From assembly GCA_027035445.1 (NCBI GenBank), contig JALVUT010000131.1:1-12901 (forward strand): 12,901 nucleotides of DNA, given 5' to 3'. Under the pieces are notes generated by a model. That model was not told where the DNA came from and made no database searches. It was given only the letters and a program-made list of their open reading frames with translations. The translations under genes and the position numbers were made by a program. The stretch is from Thermococcus sp. GTDB taxonomy: Archaea > Methanobacteriota_B > Thermococci > Thermococcales > Thermococcaceae. Positions 1 to 7,674 of this stretch are shown one piece after another. Numbering within the stretch: position 1 is the stretch's first letter; each line of letters begins with the position of its first letter.

Positions 1-951
1 CCCCAGATTCCTTGACACTCCAGCTCATCTTTTCTAAGCTATCCAAGAGCGTCGCGAGCCTTGCCTTTAGAACACTGTTTACGGCGAGGTATTCCCTGAG
101 GAGCTTCCAGCGATTGTAGCCCTTTGCAATACCCTCAAGCATCAGGATGTAGCGGGGCTTCTTCTTTTAAGTCCTTTAAGTTCCCTACGAAGAAAGCCCT
201 TCGCTCTCTTTAGAACACTTTCAATGCTGGGTTCCAGCTCCCTTATCCTGAGGTAGGCCCTCCTGAAGTCCACCGGCCAGCCTGGGATTCCGTCGAGGAC
301 TCCTTGAGTGACGAACTGGGTGGAGAACCCCCTTAAGAAAGGCATCAGTCTCACTTCCTCGTAGCTTCTCCTGTAGAGGGGGCTCCTGTGCTCCTCAAGG
401 CCAAGGAAGTCGTGGAGAAGTCCAACCTCGGAATCCGTCAGGATGAACCTTAGGTTCTTCAGATTGTCGTAGGAGTACGCGAGAAGGGCAAGAAACTCCT
501 TTCCCCACGGGAGCCGTAAAAACGTAGGTACTGGGCTTCATCCATCCCTACAACAGCCCCAAGACCGTTGGGAGCCTCAAGGATATCGGAGATTTGAACC
601 GACTTCTCGAACCGAAGCTCAAGTCCACTGATTTTCACACCCCTACACTTTTCATGGCTTCAAGAAGTGTGCGTTTGAAATCTCCCACCAAGGAGTTGGG
701 TGCCCTCCCAAGTTCTCTCCTCAGGGAATCGGCGGTTATTAGTCCCCCGAATTGAAGTACATCTTCCTGGCGTCTATGTACCTCCCGTTCTCGATTTCGT
801 TGAGTGTGGCTCTCAGGAGAGAGCTCTTATCAACCCGTCTAATTCCAAGGAGGAGTGTCAGCGGCTCACTAGTTGATAACAGTGCTTCAAACTCCTCCCT
901 CCTGTCAAAAAGCTCATCAATCCTTCTCTTCGGTCTCGGATCGAACAGCAT
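1..951 (-). pseudogene. Decayed PF01637-type archaeal AAA ATPase, 3' end beyond window
   Basis: Reading leftward from the ATG at 951 gives MLFDPRPKRRIDELFDR and then a P-loop region GIRRVDKSS (residues 36-44). In this family the lysine is normally preceded by Gly (GxRRxGKS), so Asp41 (codon 829-831, GAT for GGT) should cripple ATP binding. The frame stops at 739, but the family sequence resumes in other frames: ITADSLRRELGRAP, then KISGLELRFEKS, the Walker B-like segment VVGMDEAQYLRFYGSRG (about 507-558), KEFLALLAYSYDNLKNL, FLGLEEHRSPLYRR, PFLRGF, DGIPGW, and finally YILMLEGIAKGYNRWKLL running off the left edge. Frame changes lie near 740, 637, 500-507 and 152-157. The order of segments matches the full-length family, so this is one broken gene rather than several. 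Such ATPases are multicopy in Thermococcales. A sequencing-error origin for four separate shifts is unlikely but cannot be excluded. Confidence 0.88.
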
Positions 952-987
952 GGGTAATGCTCCCGTTACCTCTAAGCCTTTGGGGGT

Positions 988-1029
988 GATTAAGAGAAAA
1001 GATCAAAATGTAAGGGGAATAAAAGAGGA
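988..1029 (-). terminator. Possible oligo-T terminator after gcvT
   Basis: On the minus strand just after the gcvT stop there are three separate TTTT runs within about 40 bases (…CTCTTTTATT…CATTTTGATC…TTTTCTC…). Euryarchaeal termination commonly uses T-rich tracts without a strong hairpin. These runs are short, so the call is weak. Confidence 0.3.
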
Positions 1030-1032
1030 AGA

Positions 1033-2229
1033 TCACTCCTCCCTGAAGGCTCCATACTTCGTGGGGTCGTAGAAGGGCGGTGCAACGGTGAGAGCCTTCT
1101 TGGGCTTGCCCCGGATTTCCACTTCGATTTCCACGCCCTGTTTGGCATACTCAGGCTTCACGAAGGCAATCCCAATCCCTATGCCGAGGAGCGGTGAAAG
1201 CGTTCCGCTGGTGACCTCCCCTATGAGCTCGCCGTTCGCGTAGACCTTGTAGCCCTCCCTTGGAATTCCCCTGTCGACCATCTTGAAGTGGACCATCTTA
1301 CTCGGCAAACCGCGCTCCCTCTGCTTGAGGAGTGCCTCCTTTCCTATGAACTCCTTGTCCCAGAAGAGGGCGAAGTCGAGGTTGGCCTGGAGAGGGGTAA
1401 CTTCATCGATATCGGTGCTGAGGAGCTGCTTTTCCTTGGTTTCGTTGCCGTAGAGGGTGTAGCCAGCTTCCATTCTGAGCGTATCACGAGCACCGAGTCC
1501 AGCGGGCTTTATACCGTACTTCTCGCCGGCTTCAAGAATGCGCTCCCACACATGGAGGGCCTTCTCGGGCTCCCCGTGCTTGCTCTCGTCCGGGTGGTAG
1601 GGATTCTTGTCTTCGAAGTATATCTCCCAGCCGTTCTCACCGGTGTAACCGCTCCTCGAGAGGAGCATCTTTATTCCGTCGAGCTCAACCTCCTTGGCCT
1701 GGAACCACCAGAGGTCGTTGATGTCGATTCCGAAGAGTTCTCTGGCAAGGTCTCCGGCCTTCGGGCCCTGTATTGAGAACATTACGTAGTCATAGGTCTT
1801 AAGCTCAATCTCCAGGTCAAGCTTTGTATACTGCTCTATTGCCCTCTTGATTGAGGTAAACCAGGCGTAGAGCTTCTCGAAAGCGTCGCTATCGCAGATC
1901 ATCATATAGGTGTCGTTCCCCATGTTGAAGACCAGCGTCTCGTCCTTAACGGCACCGCGCTCGTTGAGAACGAGTGTGTATGTTCCGCTTATCGCGGGGG
2001 GTTTGCTTACATCGTTGGTCGTGACGTACTGGAGGAACTTCAGGGCATCCCTGCCGCGGAAGAGTATCTCTCCCATATGAGAAACGTCGAAGATCCCGAT
2101 ACCATTTCTAACGGCCATATGTTCTTCTTTTATACCCGAGTACCAAATGGGCATCTCCCAGCCCGCGAATTCCTCGACCTTCTTCGCGTTTTCTCTGTGC
2201 CAGTCAAAAAGGTGAACCCTCTTGGCCAT
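1033..2229 (-). CDS. gcvT: Glycine cleavage system T protein (aminomethyltransferase)
   Basis: Transfers the methylene group from the aminomethyl-lipoyl H protein to tetrahydrofolate (or the archaeal pterin equivalent), releasing ammonia; cytosolic part of the glycine cleavage complex. The 398-residue product has the family N-terminus ([22 protein letters not shown]), [44 protein letters not shown] and the folate-site segment [15 protein letters not shown], then the C-terminal domain with [19 protein letters not shown] and a normal end. Length and collinearity with Thermococcus GcvT, as recalled, are complete. An in-frame GTG at 2238 and ATG at 2235 exist, but ATG 2229 is preferred. It has GGTGAT just upstream, and the TATA-like box predicts a transcript start near 2237. 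The gene lies 43 bp after the ABC permease on the same strand. Genes for the P, H and L proteins are not in this window. Confidence 0.95.
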   Translation of the reverse strand: MAKRVHLFDWHRENAKKVEEFAGWEMPIWYSGIKEEHMAVRNGIGIFDVSHMGEILFRGRDALKFLQYVTTNDVSKPPAISGTYTLVLNERGAVKDETLVFNMGNDTYMMICDSDAFEKLYAWFTSIKRAIEQYTKLDLEIELKTYDYVMFSIQGPKAGDLARELFGIDINDLWWFQAKEVELDGIKMLLSRSGYTGENGWEIYFEDKNPYHPDESKHGEPEKALHVWERILEAGEKYGIKPAGLGARDTLRMEAGYTLYGNETKEKQLLSTDIDEVTPLQANLDFALFWDKEFIGKEALLKQRERGLPSKMVHFKMVDRGIPREGYKVYANGELIGEVTSGTLSPLLGIGIGIAFVKPEYAKQGVEIEVEIRGKPKKALTVAPPFYDPTKYGAFREE

Positions 2230-2260
2230 GGACATCACCGTTGGAACTTCAATCTGGACA

Positions 2261-2266
2261 TTATAA
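2261..2266 (-). promoter_or_regulatory. TATA-like box of gcvT
   Basis: Minus-strand context is AAAAGGGTTATAATGTCC, with TTATAA at 2261-2266. It lies 32 bp before the preferred gcvT ATG, predicting a leader of about 8 bases that still contains GGTGAT. It sits just before the permease stop codon region, so gcvT can be expressed apart from the ABC operon. Confidence 0.45.
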
Positions 2267-2272
2267 CCCTTT

Positions 2273-3496
2273 TCACTCTATATGTCTTATGGCTTCAGCG
2301 GGCCTCAGACCCGCAGCCTTCCTAGCCGGGTAAACGCTTGCCAGGAGCCCTATAATGAGGGTCACCCCAAAGGCAATGGCCACGACCCTGAGATCGACAA
2401 CTGGGCTTGGCAGGCCGGGGGTCTTGGCACGGAGTATCTCAACTACCACATCGGCCATCACGATGCCTGAGGCAAAGCCAATGATGCCACCTATTACCGT
2501 CAGCATCATGCCCTCAAGAAGTATCATCTCAAGGATGAACCTCTTCTTGGCACCCAGGGCCCGGTAGGTTCCTATCTCCCTTGTCCTTTCCATGACCGAG
2601 GTCAGCAGGGTGTTCACTACCCCGAGGGCACCGACGAAAAGTGCTATGCTCCCTATCCCGAGGAGGAGGTTGTTGAGCATGGTCTCTATCTGGAAGACCA
2701 CCTCGATACCCTGGCGCTCGGTTATGACCGTGGCCGTCGGGAGGAGTCGCTCTATCTCGTTCTTAACCTGATTGACAAAGGCGACATCATCAACCCAGAC
2801 CTCTACGAAGCTTATCTTTCCTGGCTCGTTGTATATCCTCTGGAGTGTCCCAAGGGGCACGAAGACGCTCGTGTCTATGAATCCACCTATGAAACTCTGA
2901 CCGCTCTCCTGAAAGCTGCCCGAGACCTTGAACTCCCAGGGGCGTCCGTTGGAGTCGTAAATTTTTATGGTCTGCCCAGGTAGTATCTGCCAGTTGAGGG
3001 TTCCACCGTTTTCCTTTTGGATTCGCCCGTTGGCGATTGAGTAGCCAAGTAGAGCTTTGAAACGTGAACCCTGTGGCATGAACTGGCCGCGTTGAAGTGG
3101 AGGTCCGGTCAGGGCGTAGAACTTCTGGGACTCCCGGGGTATGATGCCCATGACGGTGACGGGAACCTCCCATCCCCTGTACTCCATAACCGTGAACTTG
3201 ACGAGGGTGGGGTTTACCGCCTCAACGTGGTTCAGCTTTGTTATCTCTTCCACGACGCTCTGATTGAGTGTGCTGGTCCCTATAGTCCATATAGAAGCTC
3301 CCATGCCCGGAAGGACTATCACAACGTTGCTTGTGCTCTGCAGTGTTCTCGCTATCGAGAGCTGAAAACCCTCGGCTATGGCCACGAGGGCGGTTATTGA
3401 GGCTATGGCTATGATTATGCCGAGCATCGTGAAGAACGTTCTGACCTTCCGCCTGTGAAGGTTCCTGAGGGCTATCTTCAGTGTCTCCCTATCCAC
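2273..3496 (-). CDS. MacB/FtsX-type ABC transporter permease
   Basis: Membrane subunit of an ABC exporter of the MacB/LolCE/FtsX superfamily, 407 residues. Order: cytoplasmic N-terminal amphipathic segment ([19 protein letters not shown]), first membrane helix about 21-41, a large extracellular periplasmic-core-like domain about 45-260, then three helices at about 276-298, 322-350 and 371-388. The conserved cytoplasmic loop [19 protein letters not shown] (300-318) and the C-terminal [14 protein letters not shown] are FtsX-domain hallmarks. GTG at 3496 is chosen because GGAGGT lies six bases upstream; the gene overlaps its upstream neighbour by 8 bp, implying translational coupling. In MacB-type systems, ATP hydrolysis drives mechanical movement of the extracellular domain rather than substrate passage through the helices. 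The substrate here is unknown. An alternative is a LolCDE-like mechanotransmitter. Confidence 0.93.
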   Translation of the reverse strand: MDRETLKIALRNLHRRKVRTFFTMLGIIIAIASITALVAIAEGFQLSIARTLQSTSNVVIVLPGMGASIWTIGTSTLNQSVVEEITKLNHVEAVNPTLVKFTVMEYRGWEVPVTVMGIIPRESQKFYALTGPPLQRGQFMPQGSRFKALLGYSIANGRIQKENGGTLNWQILPGQTIKIYDSNGRPWEFKVSGSFQESGQSFIGGFIDTSVFVPLGTLQRIYNEPGKISFVEVWVDDVAFVNQVKNEIERLLPTATVITERQGIEVVFQIETMLNNLLLGIGSIALFVGALGVVNTLLTSVMERTREIGTYRALGAKKRFILEMILLEGMMLTVIGGIIGFASGIVMADVVVEILRAKTPGLPSPVVDLRVVAIAFGVTLIIGLLASVYPARKAAGLRPAEAIRHIE

Positions 3497-5330
3497 GCTT
3501 TAACCTCCAGAGAAAGATCAGCAGAAGAACCAGTGCGATTATTATCCCGTAATAGTAGTTGTACCTGCCCCTGTTGGGAATGTCGGTTGGTATCTGCAGG
3601 ATTACCGTTCTGTTGAAGCTTGTGAAGCTTCCGTTTGCGGTTAAGTAGGTGACCTTGACTTCTATAGGGTAGCCCTCGGCCTTGAGGGTTGAGTTGAGGA
3701 TCATAAAGTTGGCACTGTCGTAATCCATCGACTCCACGCTTCCAATGTAGTGTTCCCCGAGGGGAAATACCTTGAGAACCGGAGAACTTACCGAGATTGT
3801 GACTCCCCTTGCGGGTGCCTCTCCATCGTTGGCCACGTCGACCTCAAAGTTGTATCTCCCGTCGCTCATCCAGATATTGCCAATGTAAACCTTGAGCCTT
3901 GGCAGACCCTCCACTTGGACACCGAAGGTTGCCTGCTCCTTGTAAGACACACCATTTTTGTCCTCGTACGTTATAACGGCGTAGAGAGGGTATATTCCGT
4001 TGGAAATGTCGTTAACCGCAAAGAGGAGACTGCCATTCCCGGTTTGGTTGACCGGAAGACTCTCAAAGTACAGGACACTCTGGCGGCCTATTGGGTAGAT
4101 GTTTGACTCCTGACTCTGAGTCTGTCCCGTGGGGAAGAGGGAATATGTCTGTTGCCCTTCAGTTGGTTTTGTTGTAAGAAGCTCAACGCGTACATGGTAC
4201 GCGGGGGCGTTCCCGGTGTTCTTGATCCTTAAAAAGACTGTGAATCTGGCTGATGGGCTGACGGGGGTTGGGATGATGGTAAAGTTTTCTATGGTAACTT
4301 TGGGCCGCTCGATATCGTTGACGGGGATGCCAATCTGAACCTCCTCCGTTTTAACGACCCCGTTCTCATCGCTGTATTCCACTTGGATGAAGAGGGGATA
4401 AACATCCGGTTTAATGGCCTTTGAGGCTATGAGTCTGAAGTGCAACGTTCTGGCCTGGCCTGGAGAGAGCGACCCGGTGTACTGAACCGGTCCCTGGAGG
4501 TACGAGGCGAAGGGCATCTCTTCCTGAAAGGATGGTAGGGTAACTGTTGGCAGGAGGGTCTTCTGAGTGTTCTCCTGGGCCTGAACCGTCGACTGGGAGT
4601 ACAGGTAAACCCGGACGTACCTGGCTGGCTGGTCGCCTATGTTCTTCACGGTGACGTTGAGCCTGAACGGAGCGCCAACCTCGACTGGAGAGAAGCTCAC
4701 GTTCTTCATCACCACGACCGTGCCCCGGACGATGGAGTAGCGGAGGTACTTGGGGAATAGTACCTTCATGTAGGCGCTTGAGTTTGTAACGTTGTAGATT
4801 ACGATATCAGCTTCGTGCCAGTAGTGACCTCCCCTGCCCATGTAGGCATAGTCTATTGTGCCGTTACGGTAGTAGCGCATGAAAACTGTTCCATTTATGA
4901 AGCCCAGGACCGAGAGCTGGACCGGCCCGTAGATAAAGGTTGTGTTAGTGTGTGCCGTCCCGTAGAATACGGTCGCAGGTCGGGAGTAGATAGAGATGAG
5001 GGCCCTTGGACTGCTGGAGCTGGGGTTCTTAATGTAGACAAGATCAATCCTGACGTCCCCGTAGGTGTAACTCTGCCCTTCAGAGAGGGAAAAGGTCAGC
5101 GTGGTGAAGTTGCTGTTGTCCCTCAATCTGAAGAGCACCACCGGTGGCCACGTCTGAGGGTTGTAGAGGAAGTCAACGACGGTCAGGGTGTAGTTGCCCA
5201 CGATAACGGACTCACCCAGGCCCAGGTAACCCTGGAACGTTCTCATGTAGATTGGCTCCGTCGTATTGGCACCGGAAACCTGGGGGATGAGCATCAACAT
5301 GACAAGAATCATGGGAAGGGCTCTTTTCAC
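3489..5330 (-). CDS. Secreted membrane-anchored CARDB-repeat protein of ABC operon
   Basis: 613 residues. An N-terminal signal peptide (KRALPMILVMLMLIPQVSGA, cleavage near residue 20) and one C-terminal helix (about 593-609) followed by RLKRG place almost the whole protein outside the cell, anchored at its C-terminus. After a unique N-terminal region (about 25-205) come three repeats of CARDB type, each marked by a similar core: VKNIGDQPARYVRVYLYS (228-245), IKNTGNAPAYHVRVELLTT (369-387) and VANDGEAPARGVTISVSS (499-516). About 16 N-X-S/T sequons suggest heavy N-glycosylation. The GTG start at 5330 overlaps the ATPase stop as GTGA, with GGTGGAG five bases upstream. The architecture resembles COG1361 S-layer-related proteins. 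Position between the ATPase and permease genes suggests an extracellular partner of the exporter, by analogy with the adaptor of MacAB; this is inference, and substrate capture or cell-surface attachment is also possible. Confidence 0.85.
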   Translation of the reverse strand: MKRALPMILVMLMLIPQVSGANTTEPIYMRTFQGYLGLGESVIVGNYTLTVVDFLYNPQTWPPVVLFRLRDNSNFTTLTFSLSEGQSYTYGDVRIDLVYIKNPSSSSPRALISIYSRPATVFYGTAHTNTTFIYGPVQLSVLGFINGTVFMRYYRNGTIDYAYMGRGGHYWHEADIVIYNVTNSSAYMKVLFPKYLRYSIVRGTVVVMKNVSFSPVEVGAPFRLNVTVKNIGDQPARYVRVYLYSQSTVQAQENTQKTLLPTVTLPSFQEEMPFASYLQGPVQYTGSLSPGQARTLHFRLIASKAIKPDVYPLFIQVEYSDENGVVKTEEVQIGIPVNDIERPKVTIENFTIIPTPVSPSARFTVFLRIKNTGNAPAYHVRVELLTTKPTEGQQTYSLFPTGQTQSQESNIYPIGRQSVLYFESLPVNQTGNGSLLFAVNDISNGIYPLYAVITYEDKNGVSYKEQATFGVQVEGLPRLKVYIGNIWMSDGRYNFEVDVANDGEAPARGVTISVSSPVLKVFPLGEHYIGSVESMDYDSANFMILNSTLKAEGYPIEVKVTYLTANGSFTSFNRTVILQIPTDIPNRGRYNYYYGIIIALVLLLIFLWRLKRG

Positions 5331-6019
5331 AGTTTCTCCACCTCGTACAGTTTTCCATCACGTATCCTCAAAACCCTATCGGTCTTCCTCGCGACCTCGA
5401 GGTCGTGGGTCACTACGACGAGGGTTGTCCCATTCTCCCTGTTGAGTCTCTTCATGAGGTGGACTATCTCCTCGGAGGCTTTTGTGTCAAGGTTTCCCGT
5501 TGGCTCGTCCGCGAGGATTATGCTTGGCTCGTTGGCAAGGGCCCTTGCTATGGCAACCTTCTGCTGCTGGCCACCGCTCAGTTCTGTCGGCCTATGATCG
5601 GCCATGTTGGAAATACCAACAATCTCAAGGAGGCTTCTAGCGCGCTCCAGGCGTCTCTTTCTTGGAACACCTGCGAGTATCATTGGAATCTCGACGTTCT
5701 CAAGGGCCGTCAGGATGGGCACGAGGTTGTACTGCTGAAAGACGAAGCCTATCTTCTGGAGCCTTATCTCGGAAAGTTCGTCATCGCTAAGTCCTACAAC
5801 AGGAACGCCGTCCACATAGACCTCCCCTGAATCCGGTGTGTCAAGGAGCCCGAGCATGTTGAGAAGGGTCGTCTTGCCGCTGCCACTTGGCCCTATGATT
5901 GCCACAAAGTCTCCCTCATAAACCTCAATATTCGCACCCCTAAGGGCTGGGACGATGACCCCGCTCCCCATACGGTAGTTCTTGTACAGGTCAACGGCCC
6001 TAAGGACAACCTTTTGCAT
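5327..6019 (-). CDS. ABC transporter ATP-binding protein, MacB/LolD type
   Basis: Cytosolic ATPase subunit that powers the exporter encoded by the next two genes. All nucleotide-binding motifs are present in its 230 residues: Walker A GPSGSGKT (43-50), Q-loop FQQYNL (94-99), signature LSGGQQQK (147-154), Walker B SIILADEPTG (166-175, catalytic Glu172) and the switch His205 in THD. The sequence NLVPILTALENVEIPM after the Q-loop, and the adjacent MacB-like permease, point to the MacB/LolD exporter class rather than an importer. It is the first gene of a three-gene minus-strand operon (ATPase, CARDB surface protein, permease) with overlaps of 4 and 8 bp. ATG 6019 starts the conserved part; a G-rich stretch (GGGGGTGTGAG) lies upstream. 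Confidence 0.97.
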   Translation of the reverse strand: MQKVVLRAVDLYKNYRMGSGVIVPALRGANIEVYEGDFVAIIGPSGSGKTTLLNMLGLLDTPDSGEVYVDGVPVVGLSDDELSEIRLQKIGFVFQQYNLVPILTALENVEIPMILAGVPRKRRLERARSLLEIVGISNMADHRPTELSGGQQQKVAIARALANEPSIILADEPTGNLDTKASEEIVHLMKRLNRENGTTLVVVTHDLEVARKTDRVLRIRDGKLYEVEKL

Positions 6020-6042
6020 GCCACTTACTCACACCCCCTGTT

Positions 6043-6050
6043 CTTAAAAC
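6043..6050 (-). promoter_or_regulatory. TATA-like box of the ABC exporter operon
   Basis: Minus-strand GTTTTAAG, preceded by GGGCAAA, lies 24-31 bp before the ATPase ATG. Usual archaeal spacing would put the transcript start at or a few bases before the ATG, so the mRNA may be nearly leaderless. No better box was seen in the 85-bp divergent gap. Confidence 0.35.
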
Positions 6051-6064
6051 TTTGCCCGGAAGCC

Positions 6065-6072
6065 CTAAATAG
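6065..6072 (+). promoter_or_regulatory. TATA-like box of the universal stress protein gene
   Basis: CTAAATAG preceded by AAGCC lies about 33-40 bp before ATG 6105. A start point about 25 bp downstream (near 6093) would leave a short leader containing AAGGTG. It shares the divergent gap with the ABC operon promoter, only about 15 bp away. Confidence 0.4.
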
Positions 6073-6104
6073 GTTGGACTCGGATTAAGGGTAAGGTGTT
6101 GATG

Positions 6105-6944
6105 ATGTTCGAGAGGATCCTCTACCCCACGGATTTTTCAGAGGTCTCACTCCATGCCCTCAGGAAGTGCATCCCGGAGCTATTTTCCCTGGGTGCCAAA
6201 AAGCTGTATCTTGTTCACGTGGTTGATATAACGGTGGTGGAGTTTGAGGCCTTTGAGCTGGAGGAGATATACCGTAAAAAACTTGGAGAGATCGCCAGGG
6301 AGCTTGAGGATGAGGGACTGGACGTGGCTCCCATAGTGCGGCTGGGCATCCCTTCGGTTGAGATCGCCGAAATGGCCGAGAGCGAAAAGGTTGATCTCAT
6401 CGTGATTCCCAACCTTGGTGAGAGCCTCTGGCGCGTGGCTTTTGTTGGGAGCACCGCTACAAACCTTGCAAGGGCTACCAAAAAGCCTATCCTGATCCTT
6501 AAATATCATACCACAGGAGAGGACAGATTTGAACTGCCCTTCAAGTGTGCGGAGATTTTCAAGCGCCCCCTAGTTGCCGTGGACTTCTCCAAATGCTCTG
6601 TTAAAATACTGTCAGCCGTCAAGCAATTCGAGGAACTCGTGGAAGACGGTCTCCTCGTCCACTCTGTGGATTATGGTAAGGTCGAGGAGCTTGAGCATAA
6701 CATTCAGATCGCTAGACAGAACCTTGAGAAATCCATTAGGGGCATTAAAGGGCCTTTTAAATACGAGGTGCTGGTCGGTACAGCCTCTCAAGCAATAATC
6801 GGAACCGCAACGGTGAGGCGCTCGACACTGGTGGTTATCGGTAAGAAGGGCAGGAGCTTTATAACGGATCTCCTCCTTGGGAGCACTGCTGAGAGGATTA
6901 TAAGGGATTCAAACTTTCCGGTGCTTCTGGTTCCCTGCGGCTGA
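6105..6944 (+). CDS. Tandem-domain universal stress protein (UspA family)
   Basis: Cytosolic protein of 279 residues with two Usp domains, about 1-140 and 155-279. Each begins with the typical strand (RILYPTDFSE; RPLVAVDFSK) and ends with a nucleotide-loop region. Domain 2 keeps the full ATP-binding pattern G-X2-G-X9-G-S/T (GKKG, nine residues, GST). Domain 1 reads PNLG, nine residues, GST, so the first glycine is replaced by proline and binding there may be weakened. Single-domain Usps usually dimerise; this protein probably forms the dimer within one chain. In-frame GTG 6096 and ATG 6102 are alternative starts; ATG 6105 gives the usual MFERILYPTDFS beginning and a six-base gap from GGTG. 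The biological role is unknown beyond a general link of the family to stress and energy state. It is transcribed alone, divergently from the ABC operon. Confidence 0.92.
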   Translation: MFERILYPTDFSEVSLHALRKCIPELFSLGAKKLYLVHVVDITVVEFEAFELEEIYRKKLGEIARELEDEGLDVAPIVRLGIPSVEIAEMAESEKVDLIVIPNLGESLWRVAFVGSTATNLARATKKPILILKYHTTGEDRFELPFKCAEIFKRPLVAVDFSKCSVKILSAVKQFEELVEDGLLVHSVDYGKVEELEHNIQIARQNLEKSIRGIKGPFKYEVLVGTASQAIIGTATVRRSTLVVIGKKGRSFITDLLLGSTAERIIRDSNFPVLLVPCG

Positions 6945-6989
6945 AACCCACTACATTTCTTTGCATTTCTGCGGGTGGACAAGGTATGT

Positions 6990-7052
6990 GACCTCAGACT
7001 GGAACGGCCTCCACATCAAGGTTCAGTAGCTACCCTGTTGCCATCATCGGTC
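6990..7052 (-). ncRNA. C/D box guide RNA (archaeal sRNA), dual guide
   Basis: Minus strand, in order: stem GACC (7052-7049); C box region GATGATGG (ATGATGG at 7047-7041); 14-nt guide CAACAGGGTAGCTA; D' box CTGA (7026-7023); 4-nt spacer; C' box TGATGT (7018-7013); 15-nt guide GGAGGCCGTTCCAGT; D box CTGA (6997-6994); closing stem GGTC (6993-6990). GACC and GGTC pair perfectly, and with GAT as the three-base bulge and GATG against CTGA they form a textbook kink-turn for L7Ae. Length (about 63 nt), box order, the short D'-C' spacer and guide lengths near the usual 12 nt all fit archaeal 2'-O-methylation guides that act with L7Ae, Nop5 and fibrillarin. By the N+5 rule the D guide would methylate a G and the D' guide a U. 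It lies in an otherwise empty gap of 142 bp between converging genes. Confidence 0.87.
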
Positions 7053-7073
7053 GTTCTTCCATTTCCTAGCCGG

Positions 7074-7081
7074 CTTATAAA
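7074..7081 (-). promoter_or_regulatory. TATA box of the C/D box RNA
   Basis: Minus-strand TTTATAAG within AGGTTTATAAGCC. Its centre is about 25 bp before the GACC stem that opens the guide RNA, which is the normal TATA-to-start distance in Thermococcales. It lies only a few bases past the DUF99 stop codon. The RNA could also be processed from a cutA-DUF99 read-through transcript, as no T-tract separates them. Confidence 0.65.
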
Positions 7082-7086
7082 CCTAC

Positions 7087-7674
7087 CTACTCTTTCGTGC
7101 TCTCCCCGGTCATGACGGCGCTGGCCACCATGTGAGCCAGCCGGAGGGGTTCAGGGGTAAGACCTGTCTTCGTAGTCACCCTGATTACCTCCTCCGCTTT
7201 CTCCCGATCCAGTCCCAACGCTTGGAAATAGAGCTTTTCGGGGATGACCTCATTCAGGGATGGTGCTCTTCTGAGGATGGAGATTCTCTCACCTGCATCG
7301 TGGAAATGCCTTTTCAGGGCCTCCTCCATTGCCTTTAAGTCAGGCCTCTTCCTGACGACAACTATAACTGGAAGTTCGGTCTCTTCGTGGAGCCTTTCAA
7401 TGTCCACGACGTTGAAGCCCGCGTAGGTTATGCCCTTGAGGAGGATAACCCGGAGATCTTTAAAGCGGGAACTTAAGACCGCGTCTATTATGGCGTCCGT
7501 TGCATCGTCCCCGTCAACGGTTATCCAGCGCGATAGAGCTCCCACCACCTCCTGCGAACCCTTCATGACGATACCTATCAACACGGTCTTCCCACGGTTC
7601 AGTTTAGAGGAAAAGGAGAACGTCCCGTCATCGAAGCCGGCTACACGTATCTGGGGTTTTACCCTCCTTATCAT
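7087..7674 (-). CDS. DUF99 family protein (endonuclease V-like fold)
   Basis: 195 residues, matching UPF0215/DUF99 (PF01949), a family related to endonuclease V within the RNase H-like superfamily. The N-terminal block [12 protein letters not shown] carries the Asp pair (residues 15-16) at the position of the endonuclease V catalytic Asp. Other family blocks are [44 protein letters not shown] and the C-terminal [23 protein letters not shown] 7674 is preferred over ATG 7695: it overlaps the cutA stop as ATGA, has GAGGGTG five bases upstream, and gives the usual [10 protein letters not shown] start. No activity is established here; action on nucleic acid is an inference from fold. It forms a coupled pair with cutA, and the C/D box RNA follows directly downstream on the same strand. 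Confidence 0.93.
   Translation of the reverse strand: MIRRVKPQIRVAGFDDGTFSFSSKLNRGKTVLIGIVMKGSQEVVGALSRWITVDGDDATDAIIDAVLSSRFKDLRVILLKGITYAGFNVVDIERLHEETELPVIVVVRKRPDLKAMEEALKRHFHDAGERISILRRAPSLNEVIPEKLYFQALGLDREKAEEVIRVTTKTGLTPEPLRLAHMVASAVMTGESTKE

Noticed and set aside
752..1072. 106-codon plus-strand frame at the pseudogene-gcvT junction
   Set aside because: Antisense to the ATPase remnant and to the end of gcvT; serine-rich shadow with no SD or motif.
1288..1776. 162-codon plus-strand open frame inside gcvT
   Set aside because: Antisense to a complete, well conserved gene; leucine/valine-rich shadow translation with no recognisable domain.
4815..5597. 260-codon plus-strand open frame antisense to the CARDB and ATPase genes
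   Set aside because: It lies opposite two strongly supported genes, shows no family motif or SD site, and spans their junction; it is a by-product of the codon bias of the opposite strand.
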